Source: Janthinobacterium sp. UMAB-56 (GTDB lineage: Bacteria; Pseudomonadota; Gammaproteobacteria; Burkholderiales; Burkholderiaceae_D). Taken from it: 64,000 nt of DNA. The translations under genes were made by a program, and so were the position numbers. Location: contig NZ_LT607654.1 of the NCBI RefSeq assembly GCF_900095265.1, forward strand, positions 8,110 through 72,109, in the 5' to 3' direction. The notes beneath the pieces were generated by a model. The model did no database searches, was not told where the DNA came from, and saw only the letters and a list, made by a program, of their open reading frames with translations. Shown one piece after another: positions 8,485-16,979 of the stretch. The first letter of the stretch is position 1. The number at the start of each line of letters is the position of its first letter.

Positions 8485-9843
8485 CTACGGCAGGGTCTTC
8501 AGCACCGTCTTGGTTGGCACGGAGAAGTTATAACCATCGTGGCGGTCCCAGTTGATCGACCACGTCATCACGCCGCGGAAGTCCGGGTAGGCCTGCTGCG
8601 GCTTGATGGTGCCGCAGTTGAGCAGGCGCGTCAGGCAATTCAGGGCGTTGCTGACGTCGGCATTCGTCGTAAAGCCCGAGCCGGCCGAGCTGCGGCCCGA
8701 TGGCACGCCAAAGCCCACCTGATCCGGGCGCAGGCCGGCGAAGGTGTTGCCGCCATAATTAAACCCTTCGATCAGCATGCGTGCCGTGGCCACCAACTGG
8801 TCTGCCGAGCCGGCCTTGATGGCCCCCGTGGCGTAGGGTGTATAGATATCGCCATTGTTGTAATACTGCGGATGCAGCACCGTCAACTCGGAGCGCAAAG
8901 CGTTGATGATGGGAATATAGGCGCCCCAGATGCTGCCATAGCTCGTGTATCCCCCTTCCACATACACCCATTCCGGCGCCATCGACAGGTAAAAGCCGTT
9001 GCCAACCTTGGTTTTCAGGTTTTTCACGGCGATCGGCAAATAGGTCTGGATAGCCGCGCCTTGCGCCACGCCATTTTCCAGGTCAAGGTCGATGCCGTCG
9101 AAACCGTATTTCGTGATAATGGCGTACAGGCTGTTGGTGAAATTCGTCGCCTCGGCCGTGTTGCCGACGGAAACGGAGCCGTTTTGCCCGCCCAGCGACA
9201 GGATGACTTTCTTGCCTTTCGCCCGCTTGGCGGCCACGTCGGCGATGAACTGCGCCTCCGTGCCCGCGCCCGGATCGATGGTCAGGCTGACATTGCCGCC
9301 GCCCGCGTTGTCGCCGAACGAGACGACGATCACATCCCAGTCATCGCTGACCTGGCTGATCGGATAGGTGGCGCCGCTGGGGTTGGTGAAATTGTGCCAG
9401 TAGCCGATCAGCGCGTGCTTTGCCAATCCCGTGGGCGTTGGTGTCGGTGTCGGCGTTGGTGTCGGTGTCGGTGTCGGTGTCGGCGTTGGCGTCGGGGTGG
9501 GAGTCGGCGTAGGTGTTGGGGTGGGCGTCGGGGTAGGAGTCGGCGTGCCGCAGTCTCCCACTGCCGTCCAGGGCTGGCCACTGCCGGCGCCGCCGCTGCT
9601 GGTCGACGGGTTATTGCCTTGCGTCCACCAGTTGGCCGTGTAATTGACGTTGTTGTAGCTGGCCTTGCCGCCACCGTTGTAGGCGGTGCCGCTATTCCAC
9701 GGCATGTAGCAGGCCACTGCTGTGGTTGCGCCGGCCAGCAGCTGGCTCGCGCCTGCGCCAGATCCGTCGCCGCTGCCACCACAGGCGGCCAGCGTACAGC
9801 CGAAGAGGGTAAGGATGAGGGTATTCATGACTGTCCGGTTCAC
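8485..9843 (-). CDS. Secreted GH18 chitinase, lipoprotein
   Basis: About 452 residues. A lipoprotein signal peptide ends in the lipobox LAAC; then comes a chitin-binding module of the CBM5/12 kind (YNGGGKASYNNVNYTANWWTQG), a linker of roughly 19 Thr-Pro repeats (about 9430-9546), and a GH18 barrel with the catalytic signature DGIDLDLEN, whose Glu is the acid/base. It hydrolyses beta-1,4-GlcNAc polymers outside the cell. The start I prefer is GTG at 9843, six bases after AAGGAG; ATGs at 9849 and 9870 are in frame. It converges on the TetR gene. Confidence 0.9.
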   Translation of the reverse strand: MNRTVMNTLILTLFGCTLAACGGSGDGSGAGASQLLAGATTAVACYMPWNSGTAYNGGGKASYNNVNYTANWWTQGNNPSTSSGGAGSGQPWTAVGDCGTPTPTPTPTPTPTPTPTPTPTPTPTPTPTPTPTPTPTPTGLAKHALIGYWHNFTNPSGATYPISQVSDDWDVIVVSFGDNAGGGNVSLTIDPGAGTEAQFIADVAAKRAKGKKVILSLGGQNGSVSVGNTAEATNFTNSLYAIITKYGFDGIDLDLENGVAQGAAIQTYLPIAVKNLKTKVGNGFYLSMAPEWVYVEGGYTSYGSIWGAYIPIINALRSELTVLHPQYYNNGDIYTPYATGAIKAGSADQLVATARMLIEGFNYGGNTFAGLRPDQVGFGVPSGRSSAGSGFTTNADVSNALNCLTRLLNCGTIKPQQAYPDFRGVMTWSINWDRHDGYNFSVPTKTVLKTLP

Positions 9844-10051
9844 TTGCATCTCCTTGTCTATTTTTTTCATGGCCGGCCGGCTGGACACCGTCCGATTTTT
9901 CAGAGTGCAAGCATTGCAGGTGGTAGTCAACTGGTTTTATTCTTTGCGCAAGCCAACAATACCAGTTTCGGCATTAGCCCATCAATCAAGCGTTGCGGGC
10001 CATACCAGTTTCAATTTTGCCGTGTGCTGGTATGGTGCCGGGAGCAGGGCG

Positions 10052-10059
10052 GGGAAGGG
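10052..10059 (+). other. KOPS-like FtsK-orienting octamer (GGGNAGGG)
   Basis: GGGAAGGG on the plus strand, pointing at the dif-like site 0.9 kb away. Other plus-strand copies left of dif are at 1161-1168 and 3807-3814. Copies seen right of dif (32451-32458, 35438-35445, 55889-55896) are on the minus strand, giving the expected convergence. The scan was by eye and may be incomplete. Confidence 0.4.
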
Positions 10060-10214
10060 AGGTGGACGCCAGGCAAGTCTTGCGGCGGCGACGGCGATAC
10101 AAAACGCTGGGCCGGCACGCATCACCGGTTTTTGCTTTTTCAAGCGCACCGTGTTCCTTTCCTCAAAGAAAACCTGTAACTTCCTGCATGGCAGCGTACC
10201 CTGACGAAAGCGAG

Positions 10215-10856
10215 ATGATGAAAAAGATATTGATACTGGGCGCAGGCGGACAGGTAGCGCAGTGGGTCATCCGCACCTTCGCGGGCCGTGACAACATCGC
10301 CTTGACGCTGTTGTTGCGCAATCCCGGCAAGCTGCCCACGCCAGTCCCGTCCAACGGTACCGTGCTGCCTGGCGACGTACTGGACCAATCAATGCTGCGG
10401 CAAATGATGCCCGGACACGACCTGGTCTACGCCAATCTGGTGGGCGACGACATGGAAGATCAGGCCAACAGCATCATTGCCGCCATGCGGGCTTCCGGTG
10501 TCGAGCGCCTGGTTTTCGTGCTATCGATGGGCATCTACGATGAAGTGCCCGGCAAATTCGGCGAGTGGAACAACGCCAGGCTGGCGGAACACCTGAAACC
10601 ATTCCGCCGCGCCGCCGACGCCATCGAGGCGTCGGGCCTGGCATACACCATCGTGCGTCCAGCCTGGATGACGGACGAAGACGAAGTCGACTACGAACTG
10701 ACGACGCGCCACGCGCCATTCAAAGGTACCGTAGTGTCGCGCAGGAGCGTGGCAGACCTGATCGCCAGCATCATCGAAGCGCCACACTTGCACCAGCACG
10801 CCAACCTGGGCGTAAACAAACCGAACACGGACGGGGACAAGCCGTATTTCATGTAA
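10215..10856 (+). CDS. NAD(P)-binding Rossmann protein (atypical SDR, NmrA-like)
   Basis: 213 residues with a glycine-rich nucleotide motif at the N terminus (KKILILGAGGQVAQWVI) and the usual pattern of NAD(P)H-binding flavin-reductase-like or NmrA-like SDRs (VERLVFVLSMGIYDE, YTIVRPAWMTD). No classical YxxxK pair is obvious, so it may be a redox-sensing or non-classical reductase. ATG 10215 and ATG 10218 are both possible, with GAAAGCGAG upstream; the frame is open back to 9993 but that stretch lacks coding character. It is the last gene before the dif-like site. Confidence 0.8.
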   Translation: MMKKILILGAGGQVAQWVIRTFAGRDNIALTLLLRNPGKLPTPVPSNGTVLPGDVLDQSMLRQMMPGHDLVYANLVGDDMEDQANSIIAAMRASGVERLVFVLSMGIYDEVPGKFGEWNNARLAEHLKPFRRAADAIEASGLAYTIVRPAWMTDEDEVDYELTTRHAPFKGTVVSRRSVADLIASIIEAPHLHQHANLGVNKPNTDGDKPYFM

Positions 10857-10944
10857 GCAGCGGCGACCGCGGCGCCCAGATGGGGAAAATCGCATTTGCG
10901 ATTGGGGAGTTGGCCAAATGGCGGTTTTTTCAAATTCATCCATA

Positions 10945-10972
10945 ACTTCGCATAATTTATATTATGTCAAAT
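10945..10972 (+). other. dif: dif-like XerC/XerD recombination site
   Basis: XerC arm ACTTCGCATAA (10945-10955), central hexamer TTTATA (10956-10961), XerD arm TTATGTCAAAT (10962-10972). Against the E. coli dif site the arms match 8/11 and 10/11 and the centre 5/6, 23 of 28 overall, with exact spacing. The central CATAAT-TTAT-ATTATG dyad is perfect. It is intergenic, at the edge of an AT-rich island. Confidence 0.85.
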
Positions 10973-11076
10973 TGAGGGCGGAGGTTAGCAGTACTTCTAG
11001 TTATCCAGATAGCCAGTCAATTCGATCAAAATACCATCGACTGGCGCGTTCACATTCACATCAATCCAAGCAATAT

Positions 11077-12789
11077 CTACGGCGGCGTGCCACTATTCGG
11101 CGCTACAGGATCGAGTTCAAGATAGACATATTGCGGTTCACGTCTCAACCCTTCGGCCAGATATGTTTTAACAATTCTCTTGTGGTCCGGATCGTAAGTT
11201 ATCCCTCCCATCAGACATGCTTCACCTACCCTAAAGTTATAGTTGTGAAGCTCAATATAGTATTTTTTGGTCCATGCAAGGACTACTTTTTGAAGAGCGC
11301 GACTCGATTTTCCTTGATTGTCATTCCTCTCCTTCAAGCCCATTACGTTAAGACAGAATCCCAGAATTCTTGCTCCTTGAAAGTTTGCAAATTTATTCAT
11401 TCTCAAGATTTCTTCATAGAGAAGCCTGCGAGCCTTAAATTGCACTATCCGTCCAGCATGATTAGCTAGCCTGGTCGAACCGAAGATATTAGTCCAGACG
11501 GTGTTGTGTTGGACTAACCAGCACTCCCAAACGGGAGTTGCAACCGAAGAAGCCGCAAGTACTACCTCAAAAATCATACTCGCGAGATGATCGTAAAGAC
11601 TCTCGTTATATGGCTGGTTCCCTCTAACGCGTAAATATCGGCGATCAGGAACATCTTTCTCCTCTAGAATATTAACCGCATCATTAATAAAATCTACGAC
11701 GACACGCAACTGCGCCATAGCGTCGTTATCCCAGGAAATATTCGGCACTCCGTTTAGTTTGTAGATTTCAGCGCCAACATTCTCGATATTCTTCATGGCT
11801 CGATACAGGGTAAAAGAGTGCCCAACAGACCCTGCTTCGACAAAACTGCGGAAAGCCATTAGCACAATCCTGCTGTAAGCTCCCCATTGTGAAGCGTCCC
11901 ACTTCGAGCTGCTTGGGAACGCTGGATCTAGCATGGTGTCGACTACCTCGATCATGTGATAATTCGAAAACATCGCTTGGCTAAGTGGTTTATGGTAACC
12001 CATTAGACCCGATTCGTATCCCTCTGCTTCGTGAAATAGAAAGGAGTTTTTATTCAAAATTGCCTCGTTAACGATGTTTCTCGCAAAAATACCCAATTGA
12101 ATATCGTACTTTTCCGCAAAACTCATTTCCTGAAATATGGCCATCAACGTCCCAGGTGACGATTCGACAATAACCCTACACAGTCTTTTGTCTGCAATCA
12201 ATAACAAAAGATCATTCGCATACCTCGCCACCTTTGGTGGAATCCTCTTTTTTTCGTCCGATTGTGAGCGGTATCTACTAAGTGTGATGGAATCGCACGC
12301 ATGATGCACAATAGATTTAACCGAGTAGGTCAATTCGTCGGCGATTACCGCCAAATCATTTGAAGATCCCTTAAGAACAAAGTGATACAGTGTTTTCGCA
12401 TATCGTTCGGCGTTAAATCTGCTATATGTTGAAGGCTGAATGAACGCGAACCATGCCCAAGCAAGAAATGTTAAGAGAAACAGTGCGCCAAGAAGTGCTT
12501 GCCATGACGCTGGCGTAAGCAATGTCCCGTGTGGCACCAGCCATTGCTCCGCACGCCAGAGATCGGTAAGAAGGGTAAGAACCCCTACTCCGGCTACAAC
12601 AGAGAACGTCACACTCTGGAGAGGTATGGGTGCTGTCCGGACTCGGAATTGATAGCGAACGTCCGCAATGGTCCATGCGAGCACCATTAGGGCAAGGGCC
12701 GCGAGGAATTCCGAGAACCCGAAAAACTTCTGTCCACTGGCATCGAGCGGGATAAAACATACGAATCCAAAACAAGTCTCGACAGTCAC
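11077..12789 (-). CDS. Membrane-anchored protein of unknown function, AT-rich island
   Basis: 570 residues, not recognised. The first 130 residues hold three hydrophobic segments (SEFLAALALMVLAWTIADV, SVVAGVGVLTLLTDLW, LLGALFLLTFLAWAWFAFI); the remaining 440 residues are predicted cytosolic and mostly helical, with no P-loop, nuclease or protease motif that I can identify. GC content and codon use are clearly lower than the surrounding genes, pointing to horizontal acquisition. It lies just beside the dif-like site with its 3' end toward dif. The start is uncertain; AGGAGACGTAGG precedes the frame start. Defence or other accessory function is possible but unsupported by motif. Confidence 0.75.
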   Translation of the reverse strand: MTVETCFGFVCFIPLDASGQKFFGFSEFLAALALMVLAWTIADVRYQFRVRTAPIPLQSVTFSVVAGVGVLTLLTDLWRAEQWLVPHGTLLTPASWQALLGALFLLTFLAWAWFAFIQPSTYSRFNAERYAKTLYHFVLKGSSNDLAVIADELTYSVKSIVHHACDSITLSRYRSQSDEKKRIPPKVARYANDLLLLIADKRLCRVIVESSPGTLMAIFQEMSFAEKYDIQLGIFARNIVNEAILNKNSFLFHEAEGYESGLMGYHKPLSQAMFSNYHMIEVVDTMLDPAFPSSSKWDASQWGAYSRIVLMAFRSFVEAGSVGHSFTLYRAMKNIENVGAEIYKLNGVPNISWDNDAMAQLRVVVDFINDAVNILEEKDVPDRRYLRVRGNQPYNESLYDHLASMIFEVVLAASSVATPVWECWLVQHNTVWTNIFGSTRLANHAGRIVQFKARRLLYEEILRMNKFANFQGARILGFCLNVMGLKERNDNQGKSSRALQKVVLAWTKKYYIELHNYNFRVGEACLMGGITYDPDHKRIVKTYLAEGLRREPQYVYLELDPVAPNSGTPP

Positions 12790-12979
12790 CTACGTCTCCT
12801 AATCTCTTGCTGATCTTCGGTTGCCGATGCCATGGGATGGCCATCAGAAAACAATCAGTTTACTACTTTATCGATACATATAATCTATAAAAGATAGGAA
12901 TTCTCGCCATATGCGCATGGTTTTTAGATGATACTAAAAAAAAGCAACATGGGTATCTAACTTAAATTACCGCAAAAAT

Positions 12980-13261
12980 CTATAAATCAAAGTCTCCACG
13001 TTTTGCTCGCTCACAAATTTTATGACACCTAAACTCGTCCTTAAAACATCGTTCACAAATACGTAAACGCAGACAATATCGAGCCTGCTGCACAGCCCAT
13101 TTTGGCACCCCTAGCATGTACATGAAATCACCAAGCATTCTGGTACGGTTGACCGCCCGCCAGTTTGTCCGCCTGGAATTCCGAATAATCCAGTATTGAT
13201 TGCGAAACTCATCCTGGATCTGTTCAAGTATCCGCAGTGAATTATCATCAAAATTTGCCAT
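12980..13261 (-). CDS. Small Cys-rich protein, unknown
   Basis: 93 residues from the ATG at 13261, with GGAGGGACGTG upstream; the frame is open to 13348. The C-terminal part contains five cysteines in the pattern CX5CX2CX6CX3C (about residues 62-82), which could bind zinc. The N-terminal half is charged and helical. It lies 190 bases upstream of the 570-aa membrane protein on the same strand and shares its low GC content, so the two may be one transferred unit. No family recognised. Confidence 0.6.
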   Translation of the reverse strand: MANFDDNSLRILEQIQDEFRNQYWIIRNSRRTNWRAVNRTRMLGDFMYMLGVPKWAVQQARYCLRLRICERCFKDEFRCHKICERAKRGDFDL

Positions 13262-13570
13262 ATCACGTCCCTCCTCCCCATCAATTCCAGCATGTTTTCT
13301 CTGTAGGTCAACGTCACCATGCGATCCGCACCGATTTGCTTGCAGCAAAGACGCACATTTTTCTTTGCGCGCCAGCCTGCATCGTCGTCATTCGTCTCGC
13401 GCTGGCTCGATTCACCGCGTCGACCACGCGACAGAGCCAGTGAACAACTCCCTTTTATTTCAAATGATACAAACATGCTACAAAGCTGTTCAATAGTTTC
13501 GCGGATTCCTGCCGTTTACCTATGCAAGGCATGAACAACAAAGTTCTGCCGCACCAACAGGAGAGATCGT
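13262..13570. other. Intergenic stretch at the island's right edge
   Basis: Roughly 300 bases between divergently oriented genes. Only short unconvincing frames are present. It probably holds the promoters of the Cys-rich gene and of the EF-hand gene. AGGAGA at 13560 is the ribosome site of the latter. I found no second dif-like site here. Confidence 0.5.
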
Positions 13571-14149
13571 ATGGCAGGAATATCAGCAGTCAGCGGCGGT
13601 GCGGGATTTATCCCTACGCAAAGCAAAAAAGACGCCACCAGCGCGGCGAGTTCGGCAGAGCAAAAGATCGCCGCGCCGTTAAGCGAGCCGCCGCAGGGTG
13701 CCAATGCGGAAGTCGCTGGCGCGACCGCCAGTAAGGCGCCGAACGGCGCGGCAGCGTTGTCGAACACGCTGCAGAGCCAGTACGACGCCTCGCGCGTAGA
13801 CACGTCGGCTGTCGATGGACGCGCCGCTAAGACTGAGACCGGCAGCACCGACACTGCCAATGCTGGCGGTACCAAACAGGCCGGAGCGGCCGACGCGTCG
13901 GCCGTCAGCAATGACGCCAGCCTCACCGCCACGGCGAATTCCAGCAAGACTTACGAAGCTGAAGACAAGAACGAAAACGGCGATGTCACCGAGCAGGAGC
14001 GCGCGGACTACAAGGAAACCAACGCCTATCTCAACAAGCATCCCGAAGCCGCTGCCAACGCAAAAATCAAGGTCGCTGTCGATTCCTACGTGAAAGGCGC
14101 GGCATCCTTCGCCGAACCACCACAGTCCGCCATTGCGACACAGGCCTGA
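13571..14149 (+). CDS. Low-complexity Ala/Ser/Thr-rich protein with one EF-hand loop
   Basis: 192 residues, mostly disordered and rich in Ala, Ser, Thr and Gly, with no signal peptide and no membrane helix. Residues 132-143 (DKNENGDVTEQE) form a canonical 12-residue EF-hand loop: acidic or amide ligands at positions 1, 3 and 5, Gly at 6, an aliphatic at 8 and Glu at 12, so calcium binding is plausible. The start has AGGAGA six bases upstream. It lies 66 bases before a two-component operon on the same strand and may be its target or partner. Family not recognised. Confidence 0.75.
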   Translation: MAGISAVSGGAGFIPTQSKKDATSAASSAEQKIAAPLSEPPQGANAEVAGATASKAPNGAAALSNTLQSQYDASRVDTSAVDGRAAKTETGSTDTANAGGTKQAGAADASAVSNDASLTATANSSKTYEAEDKNENGDVTEQERADYKETNAYLNKHPEAAANAKIKVAVDSYVKGAASFAEPPQSAIATQA

Positions 14150-14215
14150 TACTACAGTGGTAGGAATCAGTTAAACTGTTCCCGCTTGCCGTTTCGTTCC
14201 TGTTTCAAGTAGACC

Positions 14216-14950
14216 ATGCCAACAACTGCCGAAGTGCTCATCGTCGACGATGATCCCGATATCTGTACCCTGCTAGTCGCCTATCTGGGTGATTTCGGCA
14301 TCCGCGCCCAAGCGGTCCATGACGGCACCGCGATGCGCTCGTCTCTTGCCCGGCAGCGCTTCGACATCATCATCTTGGATTTGATGTTGCCGGGTGAAGA
14401 TGGACTGTCTCTGTGTCACAGCATCCGCTTCCTGTCTGATATTCCCATACTTATGCTCACGGCGCGGGGCGAACGCGGCGACAAGGTGGCCGGACTGGAG
14501 GCTGGCGCCGACGATTACGTGATTAAACCGTTCGACCCGCGCGAACTGGTGGCGCGACTGCACACAATCTTGCGGCGCATTCGTGGCCGCGGCGTGGGAG
14601 CGCCGCCGACGCTAGAGCGGAGGCCGCCGCCGGCCAACGACATCTGCTTCGGTGGCTGGCGGCTGAACCGCGCCACTCGCGAACTGACCTCGCCCGCGCA
14701 GTTGCTGATCCCCCTGTCCTACGGTGAATTCCGGCTGTTGTCTGCGTTCATCGAGAAGCCGCAAAGTGTCCTCAGCCGTAGCTATCTGTTGAGTGCGGCG
14801 CGCGGGCGCAGCATGGAGGCGTACGACCGAACCATCGACTTGCTGGTGTCTCGGCTGCGCCAGAAACTCGAAACCGACAGCACGGCCAAGCCACTGTTGC
14901 GCACCATCCGCGGCGAGGGTTATCTGCTCGACGTGGCATTCGAAGCATGA
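14216..14950 (+). CDS. OmpR/PhoB-family response regulator
   Basis: 244 residues. The receiver domain carries the acidic pair DDD at 11-13, phospho-acceptor D55 in IIILDLMLPGEDG, and the Lys in DYVIKPFDPREL. It is followed by a winged-helix DNA-binding domain (about 145-240; LIPLSYGEFRLLSAFIEKP, RTIRGEGYLLDV). It overlaps the next gene as ATGA, indicating translational coupling with its sensor kinase. The targets are not shown by the sequence. Confidence 0.94.
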   Translation: MPTTAEVLIVDDDPDICTLLVAYLGDFGIRAQAVHDGTAMRSSLARQRFDIIILDLMLPGEDGLSLCHSIRFLSDIPILMLTARGERGDKVAGLEAGADDYVIKPFDPRELVARLHTILRRIRGRGVGAPPTLERRPPPANDICFGGWRLNRATRELTSPAQLLIPLSYGEFRLLSAFIEKPQSVLSRSYLLSAARGRSMEAYDRTIDLLVSRLRQKLETDSTAKPLLRTIRGEGYLLDVAFEA

Positions 14951-15939
14951 GGTTCAAGTTCGTAGACACGCTGTTCTCTCGCCTGTTCGCCTTGGCAGTC
15001 AGCGCCATCGTGGCTAGTCACGCCATCGGCTTTGGCCTGTTTTTCATGCTCTATCACGACACGGCTCGCTGCCACCCGCAGCCGCCGGTGGGCGGCGTGG
15101 TCATTGGACTCGTCACGGAGTTGTTGGCACTGGCCACAGCCGCCTGGCTGGGCGCGCGCAGCATCGCACGTCCGATCCAGCAATTGGCGGTCGCCGCAGT
15201 TGAGCTCGGCAACGACGTGAACCGCTCGGCCCTGACGGAAAGCGGCCCTGTCGAGGCGCAGTTGGCGGCGCGCGCTTTCAACCGCATGCAATCCGATCTG
15301 CGCCAGCAACTGGCTGCCCGCGGCCACTTTCTCGCCGCCGTTTCGCACGACCTGCGCACCCCGCTGACGCGTATACGGCTGCGCGTCGAACAGTTGGCCG
15401 AGCCCAATGTGCGCGCCCAACTGCACGCCGATGCCACCGAGATGGCCGCCATGCTCGACGCCACACTGGAGTATCTGCGCGGCGAAGCGGCCGTCGAGGT
15501 CCCGGCCATGCTCGATGTGCAAGCCCTGGTGAGTTCAATGGTTGAAGATTATCAGGAGCAGGGACACGCCATCGAATGCGCAGGCGTAGTCGCACCCATT
15601 CTGGCCCAGCCGATCGCATTGCGGCGCGCCCTGGCCAATTTGATGGAAAATGCGCTGCGTTACGGCGGAATGACGAAGGTTGAGTGTGCCATGCACCCAT
15701 CCGGACTGTCCATCACGATCCACGACCAGGGCCCAGGCATTCCGGCCGCCGAACTGAGCGCCGTCATGCAGCCGTTCTACCGCCTGGAGTCGTCGCGTAA
15801 CAAAGCCAGTGGTGGCGTGGGCCTCGGATTATCCATCGCGCGCGAAGCCATTGAGAAACAAGGCGGCACGCTCACCTTATACAACGCCCCCGAAGGCGGC
15901 CTGGTCGCCACAGTGCTGTTGCGACCGAACAAATGTTGA
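14947..15939 (+). CDS. HAMP-containing sensor histidine kinase with minimal periplasmic region
   Basis: 330 residues: helix 1 (about 12-36), a very short extracytoplasmic loop (YHDTARCHPQPP), helix 2 (about 48-67), HAMP, a HisKA domain with phospho-His in AVSHDLRTPLTRIRLRVEQL, and a HATPase domain (NLMENALRYGG, DQGPGIP, GGVGLGLSIAREA). The architecture is EnvZ-like. The loop is too small for a ligand-binding fold, so the kinase probably senses the membrane or metal/protein contacts through the single Cys/His-containing loop. It is coupled to the response regulator by ATGA. Confidence 0.92.
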   Translation: MRFKFVDTLFSRLFALAVSAIVASHAIGFGLFFMLYHDTARCHPQPPVGGVVIGLVTELLALATAAWLGARSIARPIQQLAVAAVELGNDVNRSALTESGPVEAQLAARAFNRMQSDLRQQLAARGHFLAAVSHDLRTPLTRIRLRVEQLAEPNVRAQLHADATEMAAMLDATLEYLRGEAAVEVPAMLDVQALVSSMVEDYQEQGHAIECAGVVAPILAQPIALRRALANLMENALRYGGMTKVECAMHPSGLSITIHDQGPGIPAAELSAVMQPFYRLESSRNKASGGVGLGLSIAREAIEKQGGTLTLYNAPEGGLVATVLLRPNKC

Positions 15940-16065
15940 GCGGCGCCAGCCTGATCCAGGCGCTGTTCCCTGTCATCGCCCTGGCGGATCAATCCACCAG
16001 ACATTACCCGATACTTTTACATCAGGGCGTTGCCGGCTCGCTTCGTATCTGGCATCCCGCGTTTT

Positions 16066-16485
16066 CTATCGAGAACCTAATCGCTCTGCAACAGTGAAAA
16101 TCCCCATGCCGGCGAGCATGGCGACGAAGAGAATGAGCGGCTTCACCCCTCCCGCCGCGAGCGACGCCAGCACCGGACCGGGACAATAGCCAGCCAGTCC
16201 CCAGCCGGCACCAAAGGCCAGGCCACCGAGGACCAGGCGCCGGTCGATTTGCGTAGAAGTCGGCAAGCGCATCGCATCGCCCAACAGGCTGCGCTCCCTG
16301 CGCGACGCGAAACGGAATGCCACGAAGCCCACGCCTATCGCGCCGCCCATGACGAGGCCCAGCGAGGGATCCCAATGACCAGCGAGATCGAGGAAAGCAA
16401 GCACTTTCGATGGATCCGTCATCCCTGAGACGATCAGTCCGATACCAAAGACCAGGCCGACCAGGCCCGCAACTATATTTTTCAT
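16066..16485 (-). CDS. YeeE/YedE-family transporter, C-terminal half
   Basis: 139 residues with four hydrophobic segments and the family motif GLAGYCPGPVLASL. Together with the gene immediately upstream it corresponds to one full YeeE/YedE (TsuA-like) transporter, a family that moves sulfur compounds such as thiosulfate; the split pair is known as PmpA/PmpB in BigR-type sulfide operons. The ATG at 16485 (MKNIVAGLVG) was chosen over the open frame reaching 16662, which is a shadow of the upstream gene. It is the last gene of the minus-strand sulfur operon. Confidence 0.85.
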   Translation of the reverse strand: MKNIVAGLVGLVFGIGLIVSGMTDPSKVLAFLDLAGHWDPSLGLVMGGAIGVGFVAFRFASRRERSLLGDAMRLPTSTQIDRRLVLGGLAFGAGWGLAGYCPGPVLASLAAGGVKPLILFVAMLAGMGIFTVAERLGSR

Positions 16486-16495
16486 GAGCTTTACC

Positions 16496-16927
16496 TTAAG
16501 CGATGACGTGGCGGACCACAAAGACAGTGGCGAAGCCGGCTGCCATGAATGCGACGGTGGCCACCAGTGAGCGTGGCGACAGGCGGGACAAGCCACACAC
16601 GCCATGTCCGCTGGTACAGCCTGAACCGTAGCGCGTCCCCGCTCCAACGAGCAGGCCGGCAACGATCAAGGTGGGGATATCAGCGTCTACCCGTACTGCT
16701 GGCAGCGTCACCACTGCGCCATAGACCAAGGGCGCGCCCACCAGGCCGGCAAGGAAGGCCAGGCGCCAGGCGACGTCGCCTTTCGGCCATTCCAGCAGGC
16801 CGCCAAGAATGCCGCTAATGCCGGCAATACGACCATTCAACAGGACAAACGCCGCAGCCGACAAGCCGATCAGCATCCCTCCAGCCAACGAGGCCCAGGG
16901 CGTAAAATTATTCCAGTCTATCTCCAC
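16496..16927 (-). CDS. YeeE/YedE-family transporter, N-terminal half
   Basis: 143 residues with four membrane helices and the hallmark [15 protein letters not shown], whose cysteines line the substrate path in this family. The start is GTG at 16927, with GGAG seven bases upstream. It lies 10 bases before its partner half. Linked by context to sulfide and sulfane-sulfur metabolism; likely import or export of a small sulfur species such as thiosulfate. Confidence 0.88.
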   Translation of the reverse strand: MEIDWNNFTPWASLAGGMLIGLSAAAFVLLNGRIAGISGILGGLLEWPKGDVAWRLAFLAGLVGAPLVYGAVVTLPAVRVDADIPTLIVAGLLVGAGTRYGSGCTSGHGVCGLSRLSPRSLVATVAFMAAGFATVFVVRHVIA

Positions 16928-16979
16928 GTTACTTCTCCAAGTCTGATGTGATGTACATGCCTTGCCAACTTACAGCTAT

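Noticed and set aside
9431-9643. Gly-Val repeat ORF on the plus strand
   Set aside because: It is only the antisense reading of the Thr-Pro linker repeat.
8539-10179. 546-codon plus-strand ORF opposite the chitinase
   Set aside because: It translates the Thr-Pro repeat antisense as Arg/Cys-rich sequence; the minus-strand chitinase explains the region.
10993-11048. GCCAGTC...GACTGGC dyad as a terminator of the Rossmann gene
   Set aside because: Only 7-bp arms with a long loop, no T-run, and it lies beyond dif.
12800-13560. A second dif-like site closing the AT-rich island
   Set aside because: No sequence with both XerC- and XerD-like arms was found; AT-rich runs such as near 12880 do not align.
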